Assembly: GCA_045612565.1 (NCBI GenBank)
Contig: JAZKZG010000042.1
Coordinates: forward strand, 1 to 19,862
From: RGIG9041 sp045612565
Lineage (GTDB): Bacteria; Bacillota; Clostridia; Oscillospirales; QAKW01
Length of the DNA: 19,862 bases
Direction: 5' to 3'
Within the stretch, counting starts at the first letter, position 1, and each line of letters starts with the position of its first letter. This document shows, piece after piece, positions 1 to 7,118 of the stretch. The notes under the pieces were generated by a model. That model was given only the letters and a program-made list of their open reading frames with translations, was not told the DNA's origin and did not search any database. The position numbers and the translations under genes are program-made.

Positions 1-1
1 C

Positions 2-682
2 AAACCTCAACCCGAGCCCACACCTACTCCCGATCCTAAACCGGAGCCCACACCTACTCCTCAACCCACTCCCGAGCAAAAACCCGACACAACTCCTGAG
101 GTTGAAATCAAAGATACATCAAAAGTATTTACTGATATCAAGGCTAAAGGCTGGTACAAACAGTACGTTGACTACTCGGTGGCATATGGTATCTTCACAG
201 GTACAAGCAAAAACGCATTTTCACCTTCGATGAATATAACACGCGCTCAGTTTGTACAAGTTTTGGCAAACCTTGTCGGTGTTGATACATCAAACAGAAA
301 CGTTACAACTCAGTTCAAAGATGTACCCGCTAAAAAGTGGTACACATCCGCTGTTAAGTGGGCAAGTGATAACAAGATTGTTAACGGACTCGGCGAAGGT
401 AAATTCGCACCAAACGCCAATGTTACCCGTGAGCAGATGTGCGTAATGCTTGTAAACTTTGCAAAATTCAAGAATATTACACTCAAAACTATCGAAAGCA
501 AAGAAAATTTTGCTGATGATAGCAAACTAAGCAAGTGGGCAAAGACTGCAGTTTACACCTGTCAACAGGCAGACATCGTAAACGGTAAAGGCGCAGGAAA
601 ATTCGACCCCAAAGGCACAGGCACCCGTGCTGAAGCCTCTGTAATGTTCACAAAATTTCATAAAGATTATATGGTGAAATAA
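2..682 (+). CDS. SLH-domain surface protein, C-terminal part (5' end outside window)
   Basis: The reading frame is open from base 2, so the gene starts upstream of the window. What remains is a Pro/Thr/Glu/Lys-rich linker (about 37 residues with repeated PEPTPTP) followed by three S-layer homology repeats, each ending in the SLH signature: TRAQ, TREQ and TRAE. SLH triplets hold exported proteins to secondary polymers of the Gram-positive cell wall, so this is the cell-wall anchor of a secreted protein whose functional domain is not visible. An internal Met at 179 lies inside the first SLH repeat and is not a credible start. The stop is 32 bases before the next gene, with no terminator between, so the two are probably co-transcribed. 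The SLH module is almost the same as that of the next gene. Confidence 0.9.
   Translation, partial: KPQPEPTPTPDPKPEPTPTPQPTPEQKPDTTPEVEIKDTSKVFTDIKAKGWYKQYVDYSVAYGIFTGTSKNAFSPSMNITRAQFVQVLANLVGVDTSNRNVTTQFKDVPAKKWYTSAVKWASDNKIVNGLGEGKFAPNANVTREQMCVMLVNFAKFKNITLKTIESKENFADDSKLSKWAKTAVYTCQQADIVNGKGAGKFDPKGTGTRAEASVMFTKFHKDYMVK
14..60 (+). repeat. Short direct repeat coding the PEPTPTP linker
   Basis: A 17-base unit, GAGCCCACACCTACTCC, occurs at 14-30 and again at 44-60 (30-base period). It encodes part of the proline-rich wall-spanning linker of the SLH protein. Confidence 0.7.
113..682 (+). repeat. SLH module, copy 1 of a gene-level duplication
   Basis: This 570-base stretch encoding three SLH repeats matches 2053-2622 at a constant offset of 1940 bases. 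By eye the encoded modules differ at about 18 of roughly 186 residues. Many synonymous differences are also visible, so the duplication is not recent or has not been fully homogenised. Confidence 0.85.
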
Positions 683-714
683 AATATTTATATTGAATTT
701 ATGAGAGGAATAAT

Positions 715-2622
715 ATGAAGAAAACTATCAGATTTTTAGCATTTATCTCTTTGCTTGTCATTTTATTTTCCGCTATACCGGTGTCTGCAAAAACATCGGG
801 TTATTGTATCGAGGCAACACCTGCTATAACGGATGCAACATATAAGTATTTAAATGATATTTATATCGATAAATATCCTGAATTTGCATTGGAATATAGT
901 TTTGGCAGTGACAGGGATAAAAATGCCCTTAAAAAGCTTTCTGATTCCATTACCTTGGGATTGTCAAATGACAAAGAAAAAGTGAATGCTATTGTCAATT
1001 GGGTTGATAAGAACATCGAGTATGTATCTTACACATCAGGGGAAGCAGAATATTTCGCAATTGATACTTACTACGAAAAAAAGGGAAACTGTCTTGGTAT
1101 TGCTCAACTCATTATTCATCTTTGCCGACTCAGCAATATAAAGGCTGTTATGTGCGGTGGTACACGCGGTAATATGGAAGAGTTTATCAAGTTGGATTCC
1201 AGAAATATTGATCATGCATGGGCAATGATTTATCATGACGGAAACTGGAACCTTTATGACCCTTTGTTTTCGGTAAACGGCACAACAGACCGTAAATTTA
1301 TTTCAAAATGGTATTTTACCGATTTTATCGAGGGTGTATCTCCCTATGTTAAAGAGTACGTGGATTACATAAATAATAGTGATTGCATCTTTTATATTGA
1401 CGGACGTTTTGTTCACTATGTAAAAGGTATTCCTGCCAGCGAGTATTATAACACGGCAGCGGAGGGTGGAATGAGTGTTAATGGGGCTATTCCATATTTT
1501 ACTAAAAATCGCTATAAAGCGATTGGCGGAGGTGGAGATGGTTTCCATTATATTGAAAATCCTGACAGAAGAGATACTATGATTAATGACGAGTGTTATT
1601 CTGACGGGTGGATTACTTATGGTACAGCAATGTATTATGCTAATCCTAACGGCACCTTAGCCGGATCAACAATGAAAGAGTATAATGGCGAATGCTATTT
1701 TCTGCCTTATGGCTCAGATGCAATTAAATACTCGGGTTCCTCCACAGATTATTTTTTCACAAGAGGTTTCCCCACACTGATTAAGGGTACCGAGATTTTT
1801 GTTGAGCCGCTATGGATAGATGAAGCAGTAAACGAGGAAGGCAAGGTCATTGTTTGGGACTCCGAAACTCCAGAGACTGTATCGGTCTCGGCTGATGGCA
1901 GAATAAAAGCATTATCTGATGGTTATGCATGTGTTAGCGTTTGCTCTAAAGATACTGTTGATGGCGACACTCATTATATGTTTTCCTTTGTCGAATTTTG
2001 GGTTGCATCTAAAGAAAGAACCTTTACCCCTACACCGATACCTGAAATTGACGATACGTCAAAAGTATTTACTGATATCAAGGCAAATGGCTGGTACAAA
2101 GAATATGTTGACTACTCGGTGGCTCAAGGTATCTTTACAGGCACAAGCAAAACCGAGTTTTCACCGTCGATGAACATCACACGTGCGCAGTTTGTACAAG
2201 TTCTTGCAAACCTTGTCGGTGTTGACACATCAAACCGCAATGTAACCACATCATTCAATGATGTACCCACTAAAAAATGGTACACTGCCGCAGTTAAGTG
2301 GGCAAGTGAGAACAAAGTTGTAAACGGTATGGGTGATGGCAAGTTTGAGCCTAACGCCAACGTAACCCGTGAGCAGATGTGTGTAATGCTTGTAAACTTT
2401 GCAAAATTCAAGAATATAACCCTAAAAACAATCGAAAGCAAAGAAAACTTTGCTGACGATAACCAAATAAGTAAGTGGGCAAAAACTGCAGTTTACACCT
2501 GCCAACAGGCAGATATTGTAAACGGCAAGGGCGCAGGTAAATTTGACCCCAAAGGCACAGGCACACGTGCCGAAGCATCGGTTATGTTCACCAAATTCCA
2601 TAAAGATTATATGGCAAAATAA
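715..2622 (+). CDS. Secreted transglutaminase-like protein with Ig-like segment and SLH anchor
   Basis: A 635-residue exported protein. Residues 1-25 form a signal peptide (KK charge, long hydrophobic stretch, VSA-like cleavage). Residues about 85-185 resemble the transglutaminase-like core (PF01841), with the expected triad Cys126 (GNCLG), His167 (DHAWA) and Asp182 (YDPLF). In this family such cores act as proteases, peptide cross-linkers or peptidases; the substrate cannot be read here. Residues about 370-430 resemble a bacterial Ig-like (Big_2) fold (VSVSADGRIKAL). A short Thr/Pro linker then leads to three SLH repeats from about residue 447 to the end. The start is supported by GAGAGG at 703-708, six bases before the ATG. 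It probably shares a transcript with the preceding SLH protein and is followed by a strong terminator. The middle region, about 190-370, rich in Tyr and Gly, is not recognised. Confidence 0.88.
   Translation: MKKTIRFLAFISLLVILFSAIPVSAKTSGYCIEATPAITDATYKYLNDIYIDKYPEFALEYSFGSDRDKNALKKLSDSITLGLSNDKEKVNAIVNWVDKNIEYVSYTSGEAEYFAIDTYYEKKGNCLGIAQLIIHLCRLSNIKAVMCGGTRGNMEEFIKLDSRNIDHAWAMIYHDGNWNLYDPLFSVNGTTDRKFISKWYFTDFIEGVSPYVKEYVDYINNSDCIFYIDGRFVHYVKGIPASEYYNTAAEGGMSVNGAIPYFTKNRYKAIGGGGDGFHYIENPDRRDTMINDECYSDGWITYGTAMYYANPNGTLAGSTMKEYNGECYFLPYGSDAIKYSGSSTDYFFTRGFPTLIKGTEIFVEPLWIDEAVNEEGKVIVWDSETPETVSVSADGRIKALSDGYACVSVCSKDTVDGDTHYMFSFVEFWVASKERTFTPTPIPEIDDTSKVFTDIKANGWYKEYVDYSVAQGIFTGTSKTEFSPSMNITRAQFVQVLANLVGVDTSNRNVTTSFNDVPTKKWYTAAVKWASENKVVNGMGDGKFEPNANVTREQMCVMLVNFAKFKNITLKTIESKENFADDNQISKWAKTAVYTCQQADIVNGKGAGKFDPKGTGTRAEASVMFTKFHKDYMAK
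2053..2622 (+). repeat. SLH module, copy 2 of a gene-level duplication
   Basis: This is the partner of 113-682, the same length and in frame to the stop. Conserved stretches include NITRAQFVQVLANLVGVDTS and the last 30 residues apart from a Val/Ala change next to the final Lys. Confidence 0.85.
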
Positions 2623-2656
2623 AAAAAGCAGGTCGATTTTTATCGACCTGCTTTTT
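2623..2656. terminator. Bidirectional intrinsic terminator
   Basis: Stem GCAGGTCGAT (2628-2637) pairs with ATCGACCTGC (2642-2651) around a TTTT loop. Flanking A and T runs extend the pairing and give a U tract in either direction. It lies between convergent genes: the SLH transglutaminase ends at 2622 (+) and proS ends at 2667 (-). Confidence 0.92.
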
Positions 2657-2666
2657 ACATTCATTT

Positions 2667-4103
2667 TTAATATGCTTTGCCCCAGAGTACCATGGTCTTT
2701 GCGGGTTTTCCGCAGCAAACACATTTGTCTGAGAGTTTTTTCTGTTCAAAGGGGATACAACGTGAACCTGCACCGGTCTGAGCTTTGACTTCGTCCTCAC
2801 AAGCTTCATCACCACACCACATAGCGCGGATAAAGCCGTCACCCTTAGTGTTAAGTGCTTCGTTTATCTCGTCGATTGTAGTACAGTCGAATGTGCGGTT
2901 TTCACGGTTTTCAAGCGCCTTATTATAAATACCTTCGTGTACTTCTTTGAGTTTTTGTTCGAGTGCTTCGATAATATTTTCTATCTTAACAACAGTCTTT
3001 TCACGGTTGTGACGTGTAACGAGTACGCACTCTCCGTTTTCGATATCGCGCGGACCCATTTCGATACGAACGGGTACACCCTTCATCTCGTACTGTGCAA
3101 ATTTCCAGCCTGGTGTGTTGTCGCTGTCGTCAACCTTAACTCTGAATGCGCCCTTGAGTTTTTCTTCAAGTTCACGTGTTTTTTCGATAACGCCGCCCTT
3201 ATGTGACGCGATCGGAATAATAACAGCCTGAATAGGAGCGACTGCAGGGGGGAGAACAAGACCGTTGTCGTCGCCGTGTGTCATAATGATTGCACCGATA
3301 AGACGTGTGGTAACACCCCACGATGTCTGATGCGGGTATGACTGAGTATTGTTTCTATCGCTGAATTTGATATCAAACGCCTTTGCAAAGCCGTCACCGA
3401 AATAGTGAGATGTACCTGCCTGAAGCGCCTTGCCATCGTGCATAAGTGCTTCTATTGCATAGGTTGAAACAGCACCTGCAAATTTGTCGGACTCGGTCTT
3501 TTTACCCTGTACTACAGGCATTGCTAGACAGTCTTCGCAGAATTTGGTGTAAACACCGAGCATACGCTCTGTTTCTTCAATTGCCTCCTGCGCGGTCTCA
3601 TGAATAGTGTGACCTTCTTGCCACAAAAATTCGCGTGAACGGAGGAAGGGACGTGTTGTTTTTTCCCAACGAACAACCGAAACCCACTGGTTATAGAGTT
3701 TGGTAAGGTCGCGGTATGAACGGATTATATTTGAGTAATGCTCACAGAAAAGAGTTTCTGATGTGGGTCTTACACAAAGACGCTCCTCAAGTTTTTCACT
3801 TCCGCCGTGAGTTACCCACGCAACTTCGGGTGCAAAACCTTCAACGTGGTCTTTTTCTTTATTAAGAAGACTTTCGGGGATAAACATCGGCATACAAACG
3901 TTTTCGTGGCCTGTTTCTTTGAACATACCGTCGAGAAGACGCTGAATGTTTTCCCAGATAGCATAGGCATAAGGGCGGATTACCATGCAACCCTTAACAC
4001 TTGTATATTCAACAAGTTCTGCCTTTTTTACAATATCAGTGTACCATTTGGCAAAATCTTCATCCATCGATGTGATGTCGTTTACCATCTTTTTGTTATC
4101 CAT
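2667..4103 (-). CDS. proS: Prolyl-tRNA synthetase, archaeal/eukaryotic-type (ProS type 3)
   Basis: Charges tRNA-Pro with proline in the cytosol. The 478-residue length is usual for the short archaeal/eukaryotic-like ProRS found in many Clostridia; the bacterial form has a large editing insertion that is absent here. Class II motifs are visible: RPTSE at 112-116, motif 2 with RWE (145-147) and RPFLRSREF (151-159), and motif 3 GLVLPPAVAP (281-290). The C-terminal domain carries several Cys (including CVCC) as in zinc-binding ProRS tails and ends in the typical KAY. The start is supported by GGAGAG just upstream of ATG on the minus strand. It stands alone between a terminator and its own promoter, with no operon partner. 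Confidence 0.97.
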   Translation of the reverse strand: MDNKKMVNDITSMDEDFAKWYTDIVKKAELVEYTSVKGCMVIRPYAYAIWENIQRLLDGMFKETGHENVCMPMFIPESLLNKEKDHVEGFAPEVAWVTHGGSEKLEERLCVRPTSETLFCEHYSNIIRSYRDLTKLYNQWVSVVRWEKTTRPFLRSREFLWQEGHTIHETAQEAIEETERMLGVYTKFCEDCLAMPVVQGKKTESDKFAGAVSTYAIEALMHDGKALQAGTSHYFGDGFAKAFDIKFSDRNNTQSYPHQTSWGVTTRLIGAIIMTHGDDNGLVLPPAVAPIQAVIIPIASHKGGVIEKTRELEEKLKGAFRVKVDDSDNTPGWKFAQYEMKGVPVRIEMGPRDIENGECVLVTRHNREKTVVKIENIIEALEQKLKEVHEGIYNKALENRENRTFDCTTIDEINEALNTKGDGFIRAMWCGDEACEDEVKAQTGAGSRCIPFEQKKLSDKCVCCGKPAKTMVLWGKAY

Positions 4104-4121
4104 TTTTTCTCTCCAAGATAT

Positions 4122-4147
4122 TTATTATAATATCTTATTATAATATC
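4122..4147 (-). repeat. Tandem 13-bp duplication carrying two -10 boxes upstream of proS
   Basis: TTATTATAATATC occurs twice back to back (4122-4134 and 4135-4147). On the minus strand each copy contains TATAAT. Only the upstream copy (4137-4142) has a -35 hexamer at correct spacing. Confidence 0.8.
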
Positions 4148-4165
4148 TTATTGTGTAAAAATCAA
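4137..4165 (-). promoter_or_regulatory. proS promoter
   Basis: On the minus strand: -35 TTGATT (4165-4160), 17-base spacer, perfect -10 TATAAT (4142-4137). Transcription would start near 4130, leaving a leader of about 26 bases before the ATG at 4103, too short for a T-box riboswitch. Confidence 0.75.
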
Positions 4166-4173
4166 TAAAAATA

Positions 4174-4202
4174 TTGAAACATCGCGGTTTCCGTGCTAGA
4201 AT
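4174..4202 (+). promoter_or_regulatory. Promoter for the DUF554 gene
   Basis: -35 TTGAAA (4174-4179), 17-base spacer, -10 TAGAAT (4197-4202). The gene's ribosome binding site AAGGAG (4211-4216) follows directly, giving a very short leader. It is divergent from, and close to, the proS promoter. Confidence 0.75.
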
Positions 4203-4224
4203 TGTTTGAAAAGGAGAATAAAAT

Positions 4225-4908
4225 ATGGTTTTACTCGGTTCATTTGTAAACGGCGCGGTGGTTGCGGTGTGCGCTCTCATCGGCGCTTTAATAAAATCCC
4301 GCCTTCCGAAACGGCTTTGCGATACCGTTATGCACGGTATGTCGCTTTGTATTATAATCATCGGTATAAGCGGTGCATTAAACGAACTCGACTCACTTAT
4401 CACAATAATTTCGTTGGCTGTGGGCGGTGTCATCGGCGAATTAATTGATATCGATAAGTGGCTTAATCGCTTTGGCGCATTTTTACAAAAAAAACTTGTG
4501 AAGGATGAGGGCAGTAGTTTTGGTGAAGGGTTTGTTTCGGCAACACTTCTTATCTGTGTCGGCGCTTGGGCAATCACGGGCGCTATGGATGCAGGACTCA
4601 GAGGCGAACACAATTCTTTTTATGCAAAAGCGGCAGTTGACGGTGTTGCCTGTCTTATAATGGCAACAACCATGGGTGTAGGCGTTGCTCTTTCGGGTCT
4701 TTCGGTATTTTTGTATCAGGGTGCACTTGCGGTGCTGTCAACCCTTATTGCACCATTTCTTACTGACGCTATAATAGGAACAATGAGCAGTGTTGGGTCA
4801 CTGTTGATTGTTGCAATCGGTCTTAATACTATGGGAATTACAAAAATAAAGGTTGTAAACCTTTTGCCGTCAGTATTTGTTGCGGCAATATGTGCCTTTA
4901 TAATGTAA
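4225..4908 (+). CDS. DUF554 family integral membrane protein
   Basis: A 227-residue protein made almost entirely of hydrophobic, glycine-rich segments, about six to seven membrane helices, matching the DUF554 family (PF04474; B. subtilis YdfK and E. coli YqgA belong here). Typical features are the N-terminal GSFVNGAVVAVCALIGALI segment, a short basic loop (KSRLPKRL), and a central amphipathic cytoplasmic stretch (about residues 82-100) between helices. The molecular function of this family is not established. It is a single-gene unit with its own promoter, an AAGGAG site eight bases before the ATG, and a terminator immediately after the stop. Confidence 0.88.
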   Translation: MVLLGSFVNGAVVAVCALIGALIKSRLPKRLCDTVMHGMSLCIIIIGISGALNELDSLITIISLAVGGVIGELIDIDKWLNRFGAFLQKKLVKDEGSSFGEGFVSATLLICVGAWAITGAMDAGLRGEHNSFYAKAAVDGVACLIMATTMGVGVALSGLSVFLYQGALAVLSTLIAPFLTDAIIGTMSSVGSLLIVAIGLNTMGITKIKVVNLLPSVFVAAICAFIM

Positions 4909-4913
4909 AATAA

Positions 4914-4940
4914 AAAAGTCTTTCATTTTGAAAGACTTTT
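4914..4940. terminator. Bidirectional intrinsic terminator shared by convergent genes
   Basis: AAAAGTCTTTC (4914-4924) pairs with GAAAGACTTTT (4930-4940) around an ATTTT loop, followed by a T-rich tract. It serves the DUF554 gene (+). On the minus strand the last codons and TGA stop (4925-4923) of the YgjV-like gene lie inside the hairpin, so the same element can end that transcript. Confidence 0.88.
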
Positions 4941-5447
4941 CTTTTTTATGTCATGGATAACAATGCCTGTTACTACAAAACCGAGTTGAATAAGATGTGT
5001 AGTGAGCGGTCCGTAAGATACGCAAATAAGGTCATATGTAATCCACAGTGCTGTGTTGGCAAATGTCCAAAGTCTGTACTTTGCGCCGTTTTTTTGACCG
5101 ATACAGCCAATAAAAGTAAGCGATGCGACCATTGCAACAAGGTCGAGTACTGATTTGAAAACAAGTAAGTTTACCGCGATAAATGCGGCGGCATATACAG
5201 CCACCAACCATTTTGGAATAGGTTTTTCGTTTTTGTCGTAAAAGTAGTTTATTATTGAGGTGGCCGCACCCACAAAGCAGGATGCCGCGCCGTTAAAACT
5301 GCCTGTACACAAATAACTTAAAGCCACAAGCATATTTGCCGAGAATACTAACAGCAGAATAAGCTTCATATTTTTACCCTTCAAGATGGGCGGAATGCAT
5401 ATACATACTGTGCCGAGAGTGCTCAGCACAAAAGCAAGAATATCCAT
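4923..5447 (-). CDS. YgjV-like inner membrane protein
   Basis: A 174-residue membrane protein with about six predicted helices in three hairpin-like pairs. It resembles the YgjV family (PF10688), whose function is unknown. The family-like layout is an N-terminal helix, a helix with NMLVALSYLCTGSFNGAASC, a basic loop (YFYDKNEKPIPKW), then more helices. A GTG nine bases further upstream (5456) is also in frame, but it overlaps the AGGTG ribosome binding site, so ATG at 5447 is preferred. I see no promoter of its own in the short gap to the upstream terminator. It may depend on read-through from the sugar operon or on a promoter I cannot recognise. Confidence 0.78.
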   Translation of the reverse strand: MDILAFVLSTLGTVCICIPPILKGKNMKLILLLVFSANMLVALSYLCTGSFNGAASCFVGAATSIINYFYDKNEKPIPKWLVAVYAAAFIAVNLLVFKSVLDLVAMVASLTFIGCIGQKNGAKYRLWTFANTALWITYDLICVSYGPLTTHLIQLGFVVTGIVIHDIKKKSLSK

Positions 5448-5461
5448 AATAATCACCTATA

Positions 5462-5491
5462 AAAAGGACAGACTGTTATGTCTGTCCTTTT
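5462..5491 (-). terminator. Terminator of the minus-strand sugar operon
   Basis: AAAAGGACAGAC (5462-5473) pairs with GTCTGTCCTTTT (5480-5491), a 12-bp stem with a 6-base loop. On the minus strand it is followed by a T run and lies about 20 bases past the double stop (TAATAA) of the NagB-like gene. Confidence 0.92.
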
Positions 5492-5511
5492 GTGTTTTAA
5501 TAAACGGTTGA

Positions 5512-6486
5512 TTAATAACCAACTTTTTCCCAGCACTCAAAGGGAGCAGCGAGTTCTTCGCTGATGTAAACCTGAGTTTTCTTTGTCTGGAGCATTGAGC
5601 TGGGGAGGTAGGGTGTAACAGGACCGTGTGTGCAAAGACGTGATGTCATTCTCTGCCATGATGAGAAAGTACCGCAAGTTGCAAGTGCATGAACTTCGAT
5701 TCTTTCTTTAGCGCGCATTACGTCGAGAGGTCCGATTGTAGCAGCCTTGGGCGGAACGTTAGCGATATCACCTGACTGACCGAATGTACCGTTGAGTGAG
5801 TCCTGCATAATTGTCATGGGGTGGAGGGCTACGATCTGTGCGGGCTGATTGAGCCATTCTTCGATGTCACCTGAACCGATGAACTCAGGAATAGGATCAA
5901 CGAAAGCCATATGACCTGCCCAACCGGGTGATGTTGAAGCGATATCAGCACCCTCACCGTTTGTGATGTCCTGGATGATATCTGAATAATGTTTGATGTT
6001 CTGGTTTGTGGGGAAGTGAACATTCTCCATGGGCATACGGAGTTTTTCATCAATCTGATAGTAGAGGTATTTGATCATTGAATGAGCAAAACCTGCTTCG
6101 TATGTGATAGGAGCGATGTTGCCATCCTGGTCAGCCCACTCATCTTCTGCAACGAGGTGAACTTTTGAACAGTCAACCTGGAAGTAGTTGATGAGCTGTG
6201 CAAGAGGAATGTATGTGTCAGGCTCGGGGTTACCAAGAATCATGGTAAAGGGTCTGCCTGCCTCTGAAGCAGCACGGAGTCTCTCGAAGAGAGTTGCGAT
6301 AAGAACGGGATGGGGGTTCATCATTACCTTAACGGTAAATTCGGGATGCCACCAGTCCTCGCGCTTTTCGAGGTCTGTACCGCTGAGTGAACGAACGTAG
6401 TCGCATACTTTTTTGTCCTTGAAGGGAACAAATTCAGCCGGGTCAAAATTGAATTTTGTAGCGGGGCTAACGATAAAATCTTTCAT
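5512..6486 (-). CDS. Divergent NagB-like sugar isomerase/deaminase family protein
   Basis: A 324-residue protein related to glucosamine-6-phosphate deaminase (NagB/SugE fold), but longer than the usual 240-270. Landmarks are DEW at 115-117 (for NagB DEY, Asp72), GWAGHMAFVDP at 188-198 (for GEDGHIAFNEP) and PPKAATIG at 245-252. His192 matches the ring-opening His143. Asp141 is replaced by Ala190 and Glu148 by Asp197. The glycine-rich phosphate loop is replaced by GNPEPDT (85-91), and the Lys208 region reads CGTFSSWQRM. This is therefore unlikely to be a standard GlcN6P deaminase. It may act on a different, possibly unphosphorylated sugar (inference). It is the last gene of the operon, 23 bases after the CBM9-like gene, with a strong AAGGAG site. 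Codon use is rich in ATC, AAC and TTC, suggesting high expression. Confidence 0.8.
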   Translation of the reverse strand: MKDFIVSPATKFNFDPAEFVPFKDKKVCDYVRSLSGTDLEKREDWWHPEFTVKVMMNPHPVLIATLFERLRAASEAGRPFTMILGNPEPDTYIPLAQLINYFQVDCSKVHLVAEDEWADQDGNIAPITYEAGFAHSMIKYLYYQIDEKLRMPMENVHFPTNQNIKHYSDIIQDITNGEGADIASTSPGWAGHMAFVDPIPEFIGSGDIEEWLNQPAQIVALHPMTIMQDSLNGTFGQSGDIANVPPKAATIGPLDVMRAKERIEVHALATCGTFSSWQRMTSRLCTHGPVTPYLPSSMLQTKKTQVYISEELAAPFECWEKVGY

Positions 6487-6509
6487 TTGATTTTCTCCTT
6501 TATATAAAA

Positions 6510-7118
6510 TTATTTTGAAAACTTAATTTGTCCAAAGCAGTGTTGCTTGTGGAATGTAAAAGGCTCGCCTACAATCTCGTTCCACGAAAGGTAGTGGGGC
6601 GGGTTTGTAAGGTCGGCGCATTTGTAAAAGTTTGCACGTAAAGTTTTGCCTGCGGGTGTTGTAAAGTTTGGGAAAAACTGACGGATAAACTCGTACGGTA
6701 CGCTGTAAGTGATCTCCCAACCGCCTTCGATCATTTCAACTTCAGGGTTAAGAATGTCCAAAACGTTCTTTTCGGGGATAAGTCGTACAAGGTTTTCCAC
6801 GTTTGAACCGATACCGAGGTAAACACACTTGTTTGTGTTAAATTCAATGTTAAAGTATCTTGGGTCGTTTTCTTCGGGACAGAAGAAAAACTCAAGACAG
6901 CTGTCCTCACACGGACAGCCGAGCGGACCCGTTTTGTCGGCAAGAATATCGCTCTCGATTGCATAGAGATGAACGTAAATGCGCTCATCGTCAAATGCGA
7001 GTTGACCGAAAGCTTGTATATCATCACCTGTTTCGAGATAGGGGATGTTTATTTCGGCAACGTCAATATCTTCCCAGACAGGTGCGTCATCAATACGAGT
7101 AACGTTATATTCTTTCAT
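6510..7118 (-). CDS. Stand-alone CBM9-like (DOMON-like) carbohydrate-binding protein
   Basis: A 202-residue protein resembling family-9-like carbohydrate-binding domains (CBM9_2/DOMON-like). Matching features are the opening domain motif (APVWEDIDVAEI), the strand pattern LAFDDERIYVHLYAIES, the central EDSCLEFFFCPE, then IEFNTNKCVYLGIG, and the late GGWEITYSVPYEFI and LRANFYKCAD segments. It has no signal peptide, membrane helix or attached catalytic domain, so it should be cytosolic. CBM9 modules normally sit on secreted hydrolases. Its ATG overlaps the stop of the NagA-like gene by one base (TAATG), implying coupled translation, with GAAGGAG upstream. It may bind a sugar or glycoconjugate intermediate of the operon's pathway, or be a cryptic enzyme subunit. 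Neither can be told from sequence. Confidence 0.75.
   Translation of the reverse strand: MKEYNVTRIDDAPVWEDIDVAEINIPYLETGDDIQAFGQLAFDDERIYVHLYAIESDILADKTGPLGCPCEDSCLEFFFCPEENDPRYFNIEFNTNKCVYLGIGSNVENLVRLIPEKNVLDILNPEVEMIEGGWEITYSVPYEFIRQFFPNFTTPAGKTLRANFYKCADLTNPPHYLSWNEIVGEPFTFHKQHCFGQIKFSK

Noticed and set aside
179..682. A complete small SLH protein starting at ATG 179
   Set aside because: The frame stays open to base 2 with SLH and linker sequence before 179, so that Met is internal to the first SLH repeat.
4104..4224. T-box riboswitch for proS
   Set aside because: The predicted leader is only about 26 bases and no T-box sequence or antiterminator is visible.
4125..4613. Minus-strand reading frame of 162 codons opposite the DUF554 gene
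   Set aside because: Low-complexity Ser/Pro/Ile composition, no ribosome binding site, fully opposite a recognised gene, and overlapping the proS promoter.
5448..5511. Dedicated promoter for the YgjV-like gene
   Set aside because: The space is mostly the terminator hairpin of the upstream operon. No acceptable -35/-10 pair could be placed.
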